Origin: Crocinitomicaceae bacterium
GTDB lineage: Bacteria > Bacteroidota > Bacteroidia > Flavobacteriales_D > Crocinitomicaceae
Length of the DNA: 64,000 bases
Assembly (NCBI GenBank): GCA_030830895.1
Contig: JAURMC010000008.1
Coordinates: 124,001-188,000, forward strand
Direction: 5' to 3'
The stretch's first letter is position 1, and each line of letters begins with the position of its first letter. The notes under the pieces were generated by a model. It was not told the origin of the DNA. It saw only the letters and a list, made by a program, of their open reading frames with translations, and made no database searches. The translations under genes and the position numbers were made by a program. Positions 35,055 to 44,432 of the stretch are shown one piece after another.

Positions 35055-37145
35055 TTATAAAGAAATCCGTAATTGAATCACTAGGTCGGATTTTCGGCTT
35101 CCATTAATCTGTTCGGCTCCTGAACCAATAATAAATCTATTGTTATACAAAAACATACCGTAACGAATCCACAAATCACAATGTTTTAAAAAAGAATATC
35201 TTACCAACACATAAGCCCTATTGCCCTGATTATAATACGCTGGAACTGCAAATACATACAATGCATTGTTCTCAAATGAATATATACGTGTATCGTAGCC
35301 ATCTGTATCAAATAATGCATATCGAATTGCAAGATCTATAGGTGAACTTTTTGGTTTCCAAATGAAATCCTGTGTTAATAACATTCCCTTTTGAAATCCT
35401 TTACTCTGGCTATTAATAGTAAGAAATTCTACACGGCTTTTGAAGGTAAATGCCTCACTAATTACATAAGAAAGGTTCAATCTATAGTTACGTTGAACAA
35501 ACGCTTCAATAGGCGTTATTGCTCCTGCATATTCCGAACTATTTTTCTCTCGTAGTTGCTGCCTAAATCTGAAATAAACCTCAAATATTTTGTTCGGTTT
35601 ATACACGGGCTGAATTAAAAATTCGTGACCCATACTTGGTGCATCTACCCCAAATTTCATCCAAGGAAACTTAAATACGTCCATATATGCATTGAGACTC
35701 CATACCGGATTAAATTTCATTTTTAATCCTGCATATAATCCTTTTTCATTTTGGGTGTTACTCCCTTCTGAAAACCCAGCATTGTAAAAGGAATAAAAAT
35801 CACGCTGATAATCTCGATATATCAAACCCATACTCACTTTAGAATCAAGCGAAATTAAGGCTCCATGCATCATAGCCCAACCTGAAGTGTATGACTTAAG
35901 TTGTTCGTTAAACGCTTTAGACACCTCCCCAAACAAGGCAATATTCTTGTAATTATAGGAGTAATCAAGCCCTGTATTCAAATGATGTTGTCCACGAAAA
36001 TCAAATTGATTATAAACTTTGACGTCTTTTACATACGGCTTATCATATCCCTGATATACGCCAGATAATCCGACTTTAAAGAGCCCTCTTTTGAGGTTAA
36101 GGTTTGCACCAAATATGTTTTCGCGAAGCCCATTCATTTTGGAAATTTCTCGATTCGTACGATGCAATCCTGATAAATCGAGTGTTGAAATAAATTCCAA
36201 GTCATCCAAGGTAGAATCAGCAATTGAACTTGCGTCTACTTTTTTGCTAGAAGAAAACAAGAGTAAACCTAGATTTTTATATCCCAGCTCTATTGCTGCT
36301 CCACGCATGAATCTACTTTCATCTACCGAGGTATATGCCCTTAGTGGAATAGCCGTCCTTTTTGCCGTTGCAATATCCGCCGTTTTTCCAAATGCATAAC
36401 TTGACCAAAAACCAATTCCTTGACCGATTTGAACTTGATAATCACCTAAAGCTATACCTCGAATATATTTTCCTCCTTTAAAAAAGGCGTGAGCAGAATA
36501 AAAATCAAACCCATTTTTTTGAGCCCCTCGAAAAAACTGTTCTCCAGCGTCTTTTTCTGCGGTAATACCAACGCTAATATTCGTTTTATAAGTATACCTC
36601 CAACGGGTATATAGTCGGTCACTACTACCGTAATAATAATTATTACTAGATTGAAGTATCGAATCTGAAACTTCCTCATACCCTTTTTTTCGCTCAACCG
36701 TAGGCTGATATCGTAAAAAAACCTCATATTTTCCCTGTTCAAGAGCTTCTTTCAATGTAATATGTAAATTGTCTAATTTATCGTCTACTCGAATAAACGG
36801 TCTTACTAACTGAATAGTCTCTAAATCCCAATAGCTTAAGCTTTGAAGTTCATAAATGGAAATGAACTTCCCGAATAACTTACGATGAAGTATTAAGTCA
36901 CTGATTTGAACAGTGGTAAGCAATCCAAGTTCCTCCAATTCAAGGCCATCAGTGAAATTCAAATTAATTGGATGCTCAAAATAAAAATCTAATTGCTCGA
37001 TGACATTAGTTAAATCTAAATTCTCAGATTGAAAACGTTCAGAAATAAATTCAATGCGCTGTTGTATAATTTCAGATTTGTTTTGGGCAAGGGAGCCACT
37101 TAAACTAATTAAAATGCATCCAATAACAACTAGAAAATGCTTCAT
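35055..37145 (-). CDS. helix-hairpin-helix outer-membrane barrel protein
   Basis: 696 residues. A signal peptide (1-21, ending GSLAQ) is followed by a helical region. Within about 55-115 lies a helix-hairpin-helix repeat of the ComEA type (LNFTDGLELEELGLLTTVQI, then LHRKLFGKFISIYELQSL and DLETIQLVRPFI). The remaining ~570 residues are beta-rich, with barrel strands to the C-terminus (DLVIQLRISL). ComEA-type HhH domains bind DNA in the periplasm during uptake. Fusion to a large barrel would place such a domain at an outer-membrane pore. Start ATG 37145 gives the signal peptide and overlaps the upstream stop (ATGA). Confidence 0.75.
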   Translation of the reverse strand: MKHFLVVIGCILISLSGSLAQNKSEIIQQRIEFISERFQSENLDLTNVIEQLDFYFEHPINLNFTDGLELEELGLLTTVQISDLILHRKLFGKFISIYELQSLSYWDLETIQLVRPFIRVDDKLDNLHITLKEALEQGKYEVFLRYQPTVERKKGYEEVSDSILQSSNNYYYGSSDRLYTRWRYTYKTNISVGITAEKDAGEQFFRGAQKNGFDFYSAHAFFKGGKYIRGIALGDYQVQIGQGIGFWSSYAFGKTADIATAKRTAIPLRAYTSVDESRFMRGAAIELGYKNLGLLLFSSSKKVDASSIADSTLDDLEFISTLDLSGLHRTNREISKMNGLRENIFGANLNLKRGLFKVGLSGVYQGYDKPYVKDVKVYNQFDFRGQHHLNTGLDYSYNYKNIALFGEVSKAFNEQLKSYTSGWAMMHGALISLDSKVSMGLIYRDYQRDFYSFYNAGFSEGSNTQNEKGLYAGLKMKFNPVWSLNAYMDVFKFPWMKFGVDAPSMGHEFLIQPVYKPNKIFEVYFRFRQQLREKNSSEYAGAITPIEAFVQRNYRLNLSYVISEAFTFKSRVEFLTINSQSKGFQKGMLLTQDFIWKPKSSPIDLAIRYALFDTDGYDTRIYSFENNALYVFAVPAYYNQGNRAYVLVRYSFLKHCDLWIRYGMFLYNNRFIIGSGAEQINGSRKSDLVIQLRISL

Positions 37146-37951
37146 TTTAAACGATACGTGAATGAAACATTGGGCGACCAACCGAGCTGTTGAGTAAAGG
37201 CTGACCCGAAATCCAGGAAGTATATCCCTTTAAAAACATATCCACAGCCTGCATTAATTTCAATGGGCTGAGTGGAAAATCCAGAGCGAAAACTAAGATT
37301 TTCCATTGGAGTATATTCCAATCCTGCTTTCCCTCGAAGAGGAAAATCAACATGTTTCTCACCTTCCACACACACCAATAGTTTATTTGAAAAACTATAT
37401 GAAGACCCTATGCGCATCACTGTAGATAGCCGATCTTCTTGATACGAACTTAATTGTACCCGAGAAAAATTTACTAGGGAAAACCCAAGAAGCCATTTAT
37501 TATTTACCCGAGTTAATAGCCCCACCTCACCAGTTGCTTTAATCGCATTTCCATATCCTTGACCAATTCGGAATTGATGTAAATTCATTTGAACTCCTAA
37601 TCCAAATATCTCGGATAACCTAAGGCTGTATCCCAAGCCGGCTTTAATAGTTCTAAACTGTGTGTATCCAAAACTCTGGGCACCACCTGAAATCACCCCT
37701 TTCTTTAGTGGTAGTGCCAGGGCAACTGATTGAGTTTGAAGTTCTTTAAGCAAAAATCTGTTCTCATAGGAAAGACCAACACCAAATTTGGTAATACCTA
37801 TCAATGCTGCAGGATTATGGTGATATGCCCAAATATCCTGAAGCGTTACGGAGGCATCACCCATGCCACGTGAACGGCCACCTGCTGGAGCCCATCCTTG
37901 CGCAATCCCATATCCTGAACATAGCAGTATAATTAAAACGATTCGTTGCAT
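37142..37951 (-). CDS. PorV/PorQ-like outer-membrane barrel protein
   Basis: 269 residues. The signal peptide ends near GIAQG, then comes the family opening PAGGRSRGMGDASVTLQDIWAY and HNPAAL, shared by PorV, PorQ and related FadL-fold proteins. It is shorter than PorV or PorQ of the T9SS. It sits between a lipoprotein gene (upstream, no gap) and the HhH-barrel gene (4-nt overlap), so the three products probably form one envelope complex. It is more likely a paralogue with its own role than a T9SS core subunit. Confidence 0.7.
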   Translation of the reverse strand: MQRIVLIILLCSGYGIAQGWAPAGGRSRGMGDASVTLQDIWAYHHNPAALIGITKFGVGLSYENRFLLKELQTQSVALALPLKKGVISGGAQSFGYTQFRTIKAGLGYSLRLSEIFGLGVQMNLHQFRIGQGYGNAIKATGEVGLLTRVNNKWLLGFSLVNFSRVQLSSYQEDRLSTVMRIGSSYSFSNKLLVCVEGEKHVDFPLRGKAGLEYTPMENLSFRSGFSTQPIEINAGCGYVFKGIYFLDFGSAFTQQLGWSPNVSFTYRLK

Positions 37952-38383
37952 TTAATTGGAATTAAAACGATTACAATTTAAATATTTAAGATATCTTGAT
38001 TCTAAAAAAAACCAAGATTCCCCATGATTCGAAGATAGGGCATAAATTATTTTCTTGGTTGAATTAATTCTAGAATTTGAAGATTGGAGATCGAAGGATA
38101 ACTTAACTTTGATTTGGTGATCCTTTTGCTCAATGCTCAATATCGAATAATTGTTGATTGATTCCTCCTGATGAAGAAACAATTTCCTTAAACCAGCAGT
38201 ATCCGATAAGTATGCATCAATAAGACAAGGATGTGTTTGCGATACTTCAAGAATTGTTAATTCCTTATTATAGGCATTTTGATATTGAATGATGGCTCGA
38301 TTTAAGGATTTTTCTTGTTTAGAGGATAAAGAACATGCGAAAACGCACCAAATCGCAGAAACAATTAAAATATAAAATCTCAT
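37952..38383 (-). CDS. small lipoprotein of unknown function
   Basis: 143 residues from ATG 38383. Signal peptide with lipobox VFAC (Cys at about 17), then a helical stretch and a beta-rich part (QKDHQIKVKLSFDLQSS, TKKIIYALSSNHGESWFFLE). I do not recognise a family. It is the first gene of the lipoprotein / PorV-like barrel / HhH-barrel operon. A longer frame begins with TTG upstream, but ATG 38383 fits the -7 box placed 9 nt before it. Confidence 0.55.
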   Translation of the reverse strand: MRFYILIVSAIWCVFACSLSSKQEKSLNRAIIQYQNAYNKELTILEVSQTHPCLIDAYLSDTAGLRKLFLHQEESINNYSILSIEQKDHQIKVKLSFDLQSSNSRINSTKKIIYALSSNHGESWFFLESRYLKYLNCNRFNSN

Positions 38384-38392
38384 TAGGGATAT

Positions 38393-38400
38393 CAAAGATA
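38393..38400 (-). promoter_or_regulatory. -7 box (TATCTTTG) for the lipoprotein/HhH-barrel operon
   Basis: Exact TAnnTTTG on the minus strand, 9 nt before ATG 38383. The methylmalonyl-CoA mutase promoter lies 46 bp away on the other strand. Confidence 0.5.
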
Positions 38401-38446
38401 GGGATTTCTTTACAACTTTAATTTCCGAATCAAAGACTAAGAATGG

Positions 38447-38454
38447 TATCTTTG
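38447..38454 (+). promoter_or_regulatory. -7 box (TATCTTTG) for the methylmalonyl-CoA mutase operon
   Basis: Exact match, 16 nt before ATG 38471. Confidence 0.5.
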
Positions 38455-38470
38455 AGTCAAGATTTGATAT

Positions 38471-39631
38471 ATGTCACTGAAAGAAGAATGGGTTAATCAA
38501 CTTAAAAAAGAACTTAAATCAAGCGAAATTAAGAGTTTTCAATCAGAAATTGAGGATCTTAGATGGGAGTTCGAGGATAATAATATCCCCAAAACTACCT
38601 TTGATTTTTCATCTAAATATTATTCAGATTTGACATTTTTTAGCTATCACAAAGTTTTTAATTCTAAGGAAAGCAACCGAGAAATATTGCAAGATTTAAA
38701 TCAAGGTACTCAAGGATTAATAATATGCTGGGACAAGCTTCCAGATTTTCAGGAACTTTTCAAAAGTGTCATGTTTGAATATATTCAAACCCACATTATA
38801 GTTTCAAATCCAAATGAGCTTTCAATGATTAATAAATGGGTTAACCAGCACAAGCCAAAAAATTTCATCATTGAGGTTACAGACTACACACACGATACCG
38901 CTCTCCGGATTGATGGCTTTTCAATGTATGCTATCGGTTCAAATGCGTGGCAAGAACTTTCATTTGTCTGCCGCCATCTTGTTAATCAAATTGGCCCCCT
39001 ACCAAAAAATGAAACAATTGTAATTGAATTAGGGGTTGGTGAGAATTTTATAATCGAAGCGGCAAAAATAACAGCCTTTCATTGGTTGTGTGAAGCTTTG
39101 TTAACAAAATACAAACGAAATGATTTAAATATAACGCTTCGAGCAAGGCTCGGTTGGAGGAACAAATCGAAAGGAGAAATACACACTAACCAAATCAGGC
39201 AATCTTCAGAAGCCCTTTGCGCATTGGTTGCTGGCGTAAATCAGCTATGTATTCCTCCTTATGATGCAATGTTTACTGAATACTCCACATCATTAGTACG
39301 TAGAATTGCCATAAACACTGGCCACATTTTAAAGGAAGAATCTCATTTAGATTGGTTTCAAGGGTTGATTAAAGGAAGCTATATTAACACACATTTGGTG
39401 CATGAACTTTGCAATAAAGTTTGGGAGTCTCTTTCATGGTCTGATGAATTTGAAGAACAATTAAAAAAATCAGTAAAGACCACTGTTGAAGGCAGAATCA
39501 ATAGGATAAATAATCAAAGTGATCGATTTATTGGAATAAATTATTTAAATACCCAAAATGATTTACTCACCAATAAATGCAAGGAAATTGGTGCATTCGG
39601 AATACCGTATTTATTTTTTGAAACGAATTAA
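38471..39631 (+). CDS. mutA: methylmalonyl-CoA mutase small (beta) subunit, short form
   Basis: 386 residues, clearly shorter than the usual 450-640-residue small subunit. It keeps the TIM-barrel part ([20 protein letters not shown]-like region, [33 protein letters not shown]) but lacks a C-terminal B12-binding domain. It pairs with the catalytic large subunit encoded 1 nt downstream to interconvert methylmalonyl-CoA and succinyl-CoA. The loss of the B12 domain fits the non-catalytic role of this subunit. Sequence is diverged from typical members. Confidence 0.82.
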   Translation: MSLKEEWVNQLKKELKSSEIKSFQSEIEDLRWEFEDNNIPKTTFDFSSKYYSDLTFFSYHKVFNSKESNREILQDLNQGTQGLIICWDKLPDFQELFKSVMFEYIQTHIIVSNPNELSMINKWVNQHKPKNFIIEVTDYTHDTALRIDGFSMYAIGSNAWQELSFVCRHLVNQIGPLPKNETIVIELGVGENFIIEAAKITAFHWLCEALLTKYKRNDLNITLRARLGWRNKSKGEIHTNQIRQSSEALCALVAGVNQLCIPPYDAMFTEYSTSLVRRIAINTGHILKEESHLDWFQGLIKGSYINTHLVHELCNKVWESLSWSDEFEEQLKKSVKTTVEGRINRINNQSDRFIGINYLNTQNDLLTNKCKEIGAFGIPYLFFETN

Positions 39632-39632
39632 G

Positions 39633-41723
39633 ATGTCGAATTGGATCCACTATTTATCGCATTCAGAAGCAAGCGTTAAAACAATAAATGTTACAGATGG
39701 AATTGAGATTCCCAATATTCCCCCTCCCCTAAAAGTTCAGCAACAATATACCGGCCTGAAGCCCTTTAGACGGGGCCCATATGCCTCTATGTATACGATT
39801 CGACCTTGGACGATACGTCAATATGCTGGTTTTTCAACTGCTGATGAATCAAATGCATTTTATCGAAAAAATCTTGCAGCGGGACAGAAGGGATTATCTG
39901 TAGCCTTTGATCTACCCACGCATAGAGGCTACGATTCTGACCACCCAAGGGTCATGGGTGATGTGGGTAAGGCAGGGGTTGCAATTGATACAATCGAAGA
40001 TATGAATCGTCTTTTTGATGGAATTCCGCTAGATGAAATGTCAGTTTCAATGACTATGAATGGGGCTGTAATACCCATACTTGCATTCTATATAGGAGCA
40101 GCAATCGAACAGGGGGTTGCCATTTCTGATCTTTCTGGGACCATTCAAAATGACATTCTCAAGGAATTCATGGTGAGAAATACGTATATATACCCCCCAG
40201 AGCCATCTATGCGAATAATTGCCGATATATTCAAATATACCTCCATGTACATGCCTAAGTTCAATAGCATTTCTATCTCTGGATATCACATGCATGAGGC
40301 GGGCGCAACAGCAGCACAAGAATTAGCTTTTACCTTAGCTGACGGATTAGAATATTTAAAAACCGGAATTAAGGCGGGGTTAAGTATTGATGAATTTGCC
40401 CCTAGACTAAGTTTTTTCTGGGCAATTGGGATGAACTTTCCAATTGAAATTGCCAAGCTGCGCGCAGGAAGAGAACTTTGGTCAGAAATTGTGGATTCTT
40501 TCAAACCCAAGAACGAAAAATCTAGAATACTTAGAGCACACTGTCAAACATCCGGTTGGTCCTTAACCGAACAAGACCCCTTTAACAATGTTACACGTAC
40601 TACAATTGAGGCATTTGCTGCAGTATTCGGAGGGACACAATCCTTGCATACTAATTCATTAGATGAAGCCATTGCCCTTCCAACCGATTTTTCAGCACGT
40701 ATTGCAAGGAATACCCAGTTGTTTATTGCCTTAGAATCCGGTGTAACGCAGTTCATCGACCCATTCGGAGGGAGTCAATACATTGAATACTTGACTGATC
40801 AACTTATCACGGAGGCTAGGAAGCTAATGAGGGAAATAGAGGAAATTGGCGGAATGTCTGAGGCCATTTCCAAAGGCTTTCCAAAACTAAAAATAGAAGA
40901 AACTGCTGCGCTAAAACAAGCCAGAATTGATGCCGAACAAGAAATTATCGTTGGGGTAAATCGATTTCATTCATCGGAAAATAGCGATATTGAATTATTA
41001 GAAGTTGATAATAGCAAAGTTCGCTTGCAACAAATCGAACAACTAGAACAAATAAAAATTAACCGTGATAACGCCAAAGTAACTGCACTGTTAAATAAAC
41101 TAGAAAAAGCGGCTATGAAGTCGGACAATCTGTTGGAAATCGCTGTTGATTGCGCCATTGCTCGATGTACTCTAGGAGAAATCTCAATGGCTCTTGAACG
41201 TGTTTTTGGAAGATATGAGGCCCATATTAAAACTATTTCCGGAGTATATAAATCTGTAGCTATGAAAGATCCTGCATTTAAAGACGCGCAATCGAGATGT
41301 GAGTTATTTTCAAACATTGAAGGACGGAGACCTCGAATACTAGTTGCTAAGATGGGGCAGGACGGCCATGACCGAGGTGCAAAAATCATAGCATCTGCCT
41401 TCGCAGACATTGGATTTGATGTGGATATGGGCCCTCTTTTTCAAACACCTCAAGAAGTTGCCAAACAAGCCATTGAAAATGATGTTCATATCGTTGGTGT
41501 TTCCTCTTTAGCGGCCGGACACAAAACCTTAGTTCCAGCATTAATTAATTGCCTGGGGGAATTAGGCAGAAAAGATATTATTGTTGTGGTTGGCGGAGTT
41601 ATACCTAAAAAAGACTATGATTTCTTATTTGAAAATGGAGTATTTGGAATCTATGGCCCAGGCACCAAACTTTCAGATGCAGCAATTGAAATCTTAAGTC
41701 TCCTCTTGAAAAGTCACAATTAA
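39633..41723 (+). CDS. mutB: methylmalonyl-CoA mutase large (alpha) subunit
   Basis: 696 residues. The TIM-barrel catalytic half includes [20 protein letters not shown], then [21 protein letters not shown] and [20 protein letters not shown]. The C-terminal B12 domain has the DxHxxG motif in [11 protein letters not shown] (about residue 570). It catalyses the B12-dependent rearrangement in propionate metabolism. ATG 39633 lies 1 nt after the mutA stop. Confidence 0.95.
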   Translation: MSNWIHYLSHSEASVKTINVTDGIEIPNIPPPLKVQQQYTGLKPFRRGPYASMYTIRPWTIRQYAGFSTADESNAFYRKNLAAGQKGLSVAFDLPTHRGYDSDHPRVMGDVGKAGVAIDTIEDMNRLFDGIPLDEMSVSMTMNGAVIPILAFYIGAAIEQGVAISDLSGTIQNDILKEFMVRNTYIYPPEPSMRIIADIFKYTSMYMPKFNSISISGYHMHEAGATAAQELAFTLADGLEYLKTGIKAGLSIDEFAPRLSFFWAIGMNFPIEIAKLRAGRELWSEIVDSFKPKNEKSRILRAHCQTSGWSLTEQDPFNNVTRTTIEAFAAVFGGTQSLHTNSLDEAIALPTDFSARIARNTQLFIALESGVTQFIDPFGGSQYIEYLTDQLITEARKLMREIEEIGGMSEAISKGFPKLKIEETAALKQARIDAEQEIIVGVNRFHSSENSDIELLEVDNSKVRLQQIEQLEQIKINRDNAKVTALLNKLEKAAMKSDNLLEIAVDCAIARCTLGEISMALERVFGRYEAHIKTISGVYKSVAMKDPAFKDAQSRCELFSNIEGRRPRILVAKMGQDGHDRGAKIIASAFADIGFDVDMGPLFQTPQEVAKQAIENDVHIVGVSSLAAGHKTLVPALINCLGELGRKDIIVVVGGVIPKKDYDFLFENGVFGIYGPGTKLSDAAIEILSLLLKSHN

Positions 41724-41771
41724 ATTGTAATTTCGGCATAGAATTTGGGCAATTTAAGAAAACTGTATCGT

Positions 41772-42920
41772 ATGAAATATCCGCATTTAATATCCTTTAT
41801 TGTTGCTTGCAACCTAGTATTAGCACAAGACATAACTTTTTCAGCAAGCAAAAGATTAGTAGAACCTGCCATGAATGGTGAGATCAAACCTGAGAATACT
41901 GTTGAAATTAAAAGTTCGCTTGTAACACCCATGAACGGTAAAAAAACATACACATGGACAATAAATGGTTCGTCTCAACCGGGCAAAGGGTGGGAATTAG
42001 TTAAAGGGACCACATTGAATGGAGAGAAAATAAAAATCTCTTTTAATAAGTTAGGAAACTACAGTATCGGATTAACCATAGTGGCTGTTTCTGGTGAGGA
42101 TGAAAACGAAGTTAGTGGGGAAATTGAGGATTTTATTTCCGTACGTAGCGTTTTTCCGGAGCTAGCTGCACTTTACGCTCAAAAACCAAAACCAGACTAT
42201 GTTAAACTTGTTGAAAAATCCTCCGAATATGTCGTTAAACCTAAGTTCGCCGATGATCCAACTCCAAACTTATTTCTTGCTAAAGGATTTTTAGGAGTGG
42301 TTAAAACAGGCAATCCCGAAGCACGATTTGAAACAGCAATGGAAGATTGTATTTCTGCATTTGCTGCCGCAAAAGAACTTGATAAAAACGGGGTAATTGT
42401 GGATGACGAACATCAACGATTTTTAGACGAACTCCAACAATATCTTTTTAACGAAAACATTGCTGTTTTTTATGATTCTGACCCAAAAAATAACCCGGAG
42501 GGATATGATATTTTGGTTGAATATATTGACTACTACACTCAAACGAGTTCAGCCCCAGTTTGTGCAAGCTTGTTTCAAGGATATTTTAAATATTTAAAGA
42601 AAGACACAAAAGGATCGAACCAGCTTTGGACTACAGAACTGCAAAAATTGAACGCTTTTATTGACCTGGATGAGAAAACGGCATATGGCTCAAAATATAA
42701 AGATGAATTAGGGAATGAAATCATTCTTTCCAATGTTGACCTTAACGTTTTAAAATTAGGCGCAATGAAGATTTCGGAACTCATGAAAACTAGAGACAAT
42801 GAAAATCCCAAAGAAGCTTGTAAGCTGCTATCTATAGTTGAACCTTTTTTAATAGATGACACTGAATTTGCTACTTTCTATAGTAAGTCATTTGATAGTT
42901 GTCAAGAAAAGAAAGATTGA
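41772..42920 (+). CDS. exported protein with a PKD-like N-terminal domain, unknown function
   Basis: 382 residues from ATG 41772. The signal peptide ends near VLAQD. Residues about 20-120 look like an Ig/PKD-type beta domain (KTYTWTINGSSQPGKGWELV, KLGNYSIGLTIVAVSG). The rest is helical and repeat-like, possibly TPR-related (FETAMEDCISAFAAAKEL, FLDELQQYLFNENIAVFY). No sorting domain at the C-terminus, so it is probably periplasmic. I do not recognise it. Confidence 0.55.
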   Translation: MKYPHLISFIVACNLVLAQDITFSASKRLVEPAMNGEIKPENTVEIKSSLVTPMNGKKTYTWTINGSSQPGKGWELVKGTTLNGEKIKISFNKLGNYSIGLTIVAVSGEDENEVSGEIEDFISVRSVFPELAALYAQKPKPDYVKLVEKSSEYVVKPKFADDPTPNLFLAKGFLGVVKTGNPEARFETAMEDCISAFAAAKELDKNGVIVDDEHQRFLDELQQYLFNENIAVFYDSDPKNNPEGYDILVEYIDYYTQTSSAPVCASLFQGYFKYLKKDTKGSNQLWTTELQKLNAFIDLDEKTAYGSKYKDELGNEIILSNVDLNVLKLGAMKISELMKTRDNENPKEACKLLSIVEPFLIDDTEFATFYSKSFDSCQEKKD

Positions 42921-42983
42921 CCTGTTAACAATGATTCATTAATAAAAAAGTCTTAGCTGAGGATTTCATTTTTATTGAATGTA

Positions 42984-42991
42984 TATTTTTA
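42984..42991 (+). promoter_or_regulatory. -7 box variant (TATTTTTA) for the divIC-like gene
   Basis: Ends exactly 4 nt before the GTG start at 42996, the same spacing as other boxes here. Confidence 0.4.
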
Positions 42992-42995
42992 ACGA

Positions 42996-43289
42996 GTGAA
43001 AATACCCAAATACTTAAGAAACAAATACATCATCACCGCAATACTTTTTGTGAGTTACCTTTTGTTTTTGGATGATATGGATGTTTTTTCGATGATTAGC
43101 AACCTTAGAAAAAGAAGCACATTAACAGAACAAAATAAAGTAATGCATCAAAAAGTTTTAGATAGTAAGGCGATTTTAAACCGCCTAAATAAAACCCAAT
43201 ATCTCGAGCATTACGCACGTTCAGCTAAATATTTTAAGCAAAAAGACGAGGAAATTTTTGTTATTATTCCAAAAGATAATTCGAATTAA
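42996..43289 (+). CDS. FtsB/DivIC-like septum formation protein
   Basis: 97 residues from a GTG start: short cytoplasmic end (MKIPKYLRNK), one TM helix (about 11-26), then a coiled-coil segment (about 30-70) and a short C-terminal part containing YLEHYARSAKYFKQKDEEIF. That last block is the FtsB/DivIC signature region. It would act in the divisome with FtsQ/FtsL. It overlaps the end of the convergent SpoIID-like gene by 26 nt. Confidence 0.8.
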   Translation: MKIPKYLRNKYIITAILFVSYLLFLDDMDVFSMISNLRKRSTLTEQNKVMHQKVLDSKAILNRLNKTQYLEHYARSAKYFKQKDEEIFVIIPKDNSN

Positions 43290-44424
43290 TAAAAGATAAT
43301 CGATACAAGGGAAAATAAAACCCCAGTATTTGGTCGTACGAATAAGACAATCTTGCCATTTTCATGGCGCCTTCTTGGCACAATCCAACTCCATGTCCAA
43401 AGCCCCTTCCAGATAAGGTCACCATATTCCCGTCAGAACTGACTGAAAAATATGCTGACTTTAAGTTAAAATGCTCCCTTAGGTCCCTCATTGGTATGCC
43501 ATATCCCGGATGAAACAGGAATGCTGGCCGAGTATTGCTTGACCAATTTAAAATAAGTGCCGCACTGGTTGAATCATCTATTGGATAATGGTACTTCTCT
43601 ACTAAATAGCTTTTCCATTGCGACAGCGCAATTTGTTTGGTCCAAGTTGCCTGTTTGGTATAAATACAAAAGGTATCACGAAACGAAGTTAATCCGTTAA
43701 TAGAAGCATTCCAAACCTGACTAGGCTCGCATGTTTGCCCGCCACAATTCGCACTAAAAAACGTTGGTGCCAATGTAGAGTCTTCATGTAACATAATCTG
43801 ACCTCGAGTTGCTTTAATGGCAGAATCAATGATTGGGGATCCATTTCGTTTATGTAAATATGCTTGACAATGTACCTGATTGCATAAATCAAAGCCGTCC
43901 TTTGCATGTTTTTGTTTTGATTTCATTGCAAAGGTTCTCGAGATAATTGATTGGACTTTATAGTATTCAAGTTTTTGACCTGTTCCAGCCTCAGATTCAA
44001 CAACTCCCTCTAAATATGTTTCCAAATCTATTTGGTTTACAATCAACAAAGAGCCATTATTCGAACGAACAAGGAAATCGCCTTCAAAACTTCGAGCTTT
44101 CATACTCGGTGCAATTCCAGAAATCTCCACAGATTTTTCACGTTCAGAAGCGATTATTTTCAACTCTTTTACCCCGGAAGTTTTTAATCCGTGAAATACT
44201 ATATCCAAAGTACCATTAACACTTTTCGAAATCTCACAGAATGAAAAATGATCCATCACGCCAATAAAAGTAGTATCTGCTATAATGAAATAGGAACCAA
44301 TTGCATTAGCGAATTTAATTTTCGTAAATTTTTGAGTTGGGAAAAGTCCAATACGCATGGGCTGTGCTTGAACAAACAACACCGCGAACCCTACCAAGAT
44401 TGCCAGTAGTACTTTCCGTAACAT
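43264..44424 (-). CDS. SpoIID/LytB-domain protein
   Basis: 386 residues. Signal peptide (to about 20, FVQAQ), then a SpoIID domain with VNQIDLETYLEGVVESEAG and the late GRGFGHGVGLCQEGAMKMA. SpoIID-type enzymes are lytic transglycosylases acting on denuded glycan strands; the catalytic Glu is expected in the VESEAG region. In non-sporulating bacteria they remodel septal or cell-wall glycans. It lies 8 nt after lpxB in the same direction. Confidence 0.85.
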   Translation of the reverse strand: MLRKVLLAILVGFAVLFVQAQPMRIGLFPTQKFTKIKFANAIGSYFIIADTTFIGVMDHFSFCEISKSVNGTLDIVFHGLKTSGVKELKIIASEREKSVEISGIAPSMKARSFEGDFLVRSNNGSLLIVNQIDLETYLEGVVESEAGTGQKLEYYKVQSIISRTFAMKSKQKHAKDGFDLCNQVHCQAYLHKRNGSPIIDSAIKATRGQIMLHEDSTLAPTFFSANCGGQTCEPSQVWNASINGLTSFRDTFCIYTKQATWTKQIALSQWKSYLVEKYHYPIDDSTSAALILNWSSNTRPAFLFHPGYGIPMRDLREHFNLKSAYFSVSSDGNMVTLSGRGFGHGVGLCQEGAMKMARLSYSYDQILGFYFPLYRLSFINSNYLLE

Positions 44425-44432
44425 TGATTGTC

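Noticed and set aside
40967-41410. 147-codon minus-strand frame inside mutB
   Set aside because: Antisense to the conserved B12-binding part of methylmalonyl-CoA mutase; rich in Ser as typical of shadow frames.
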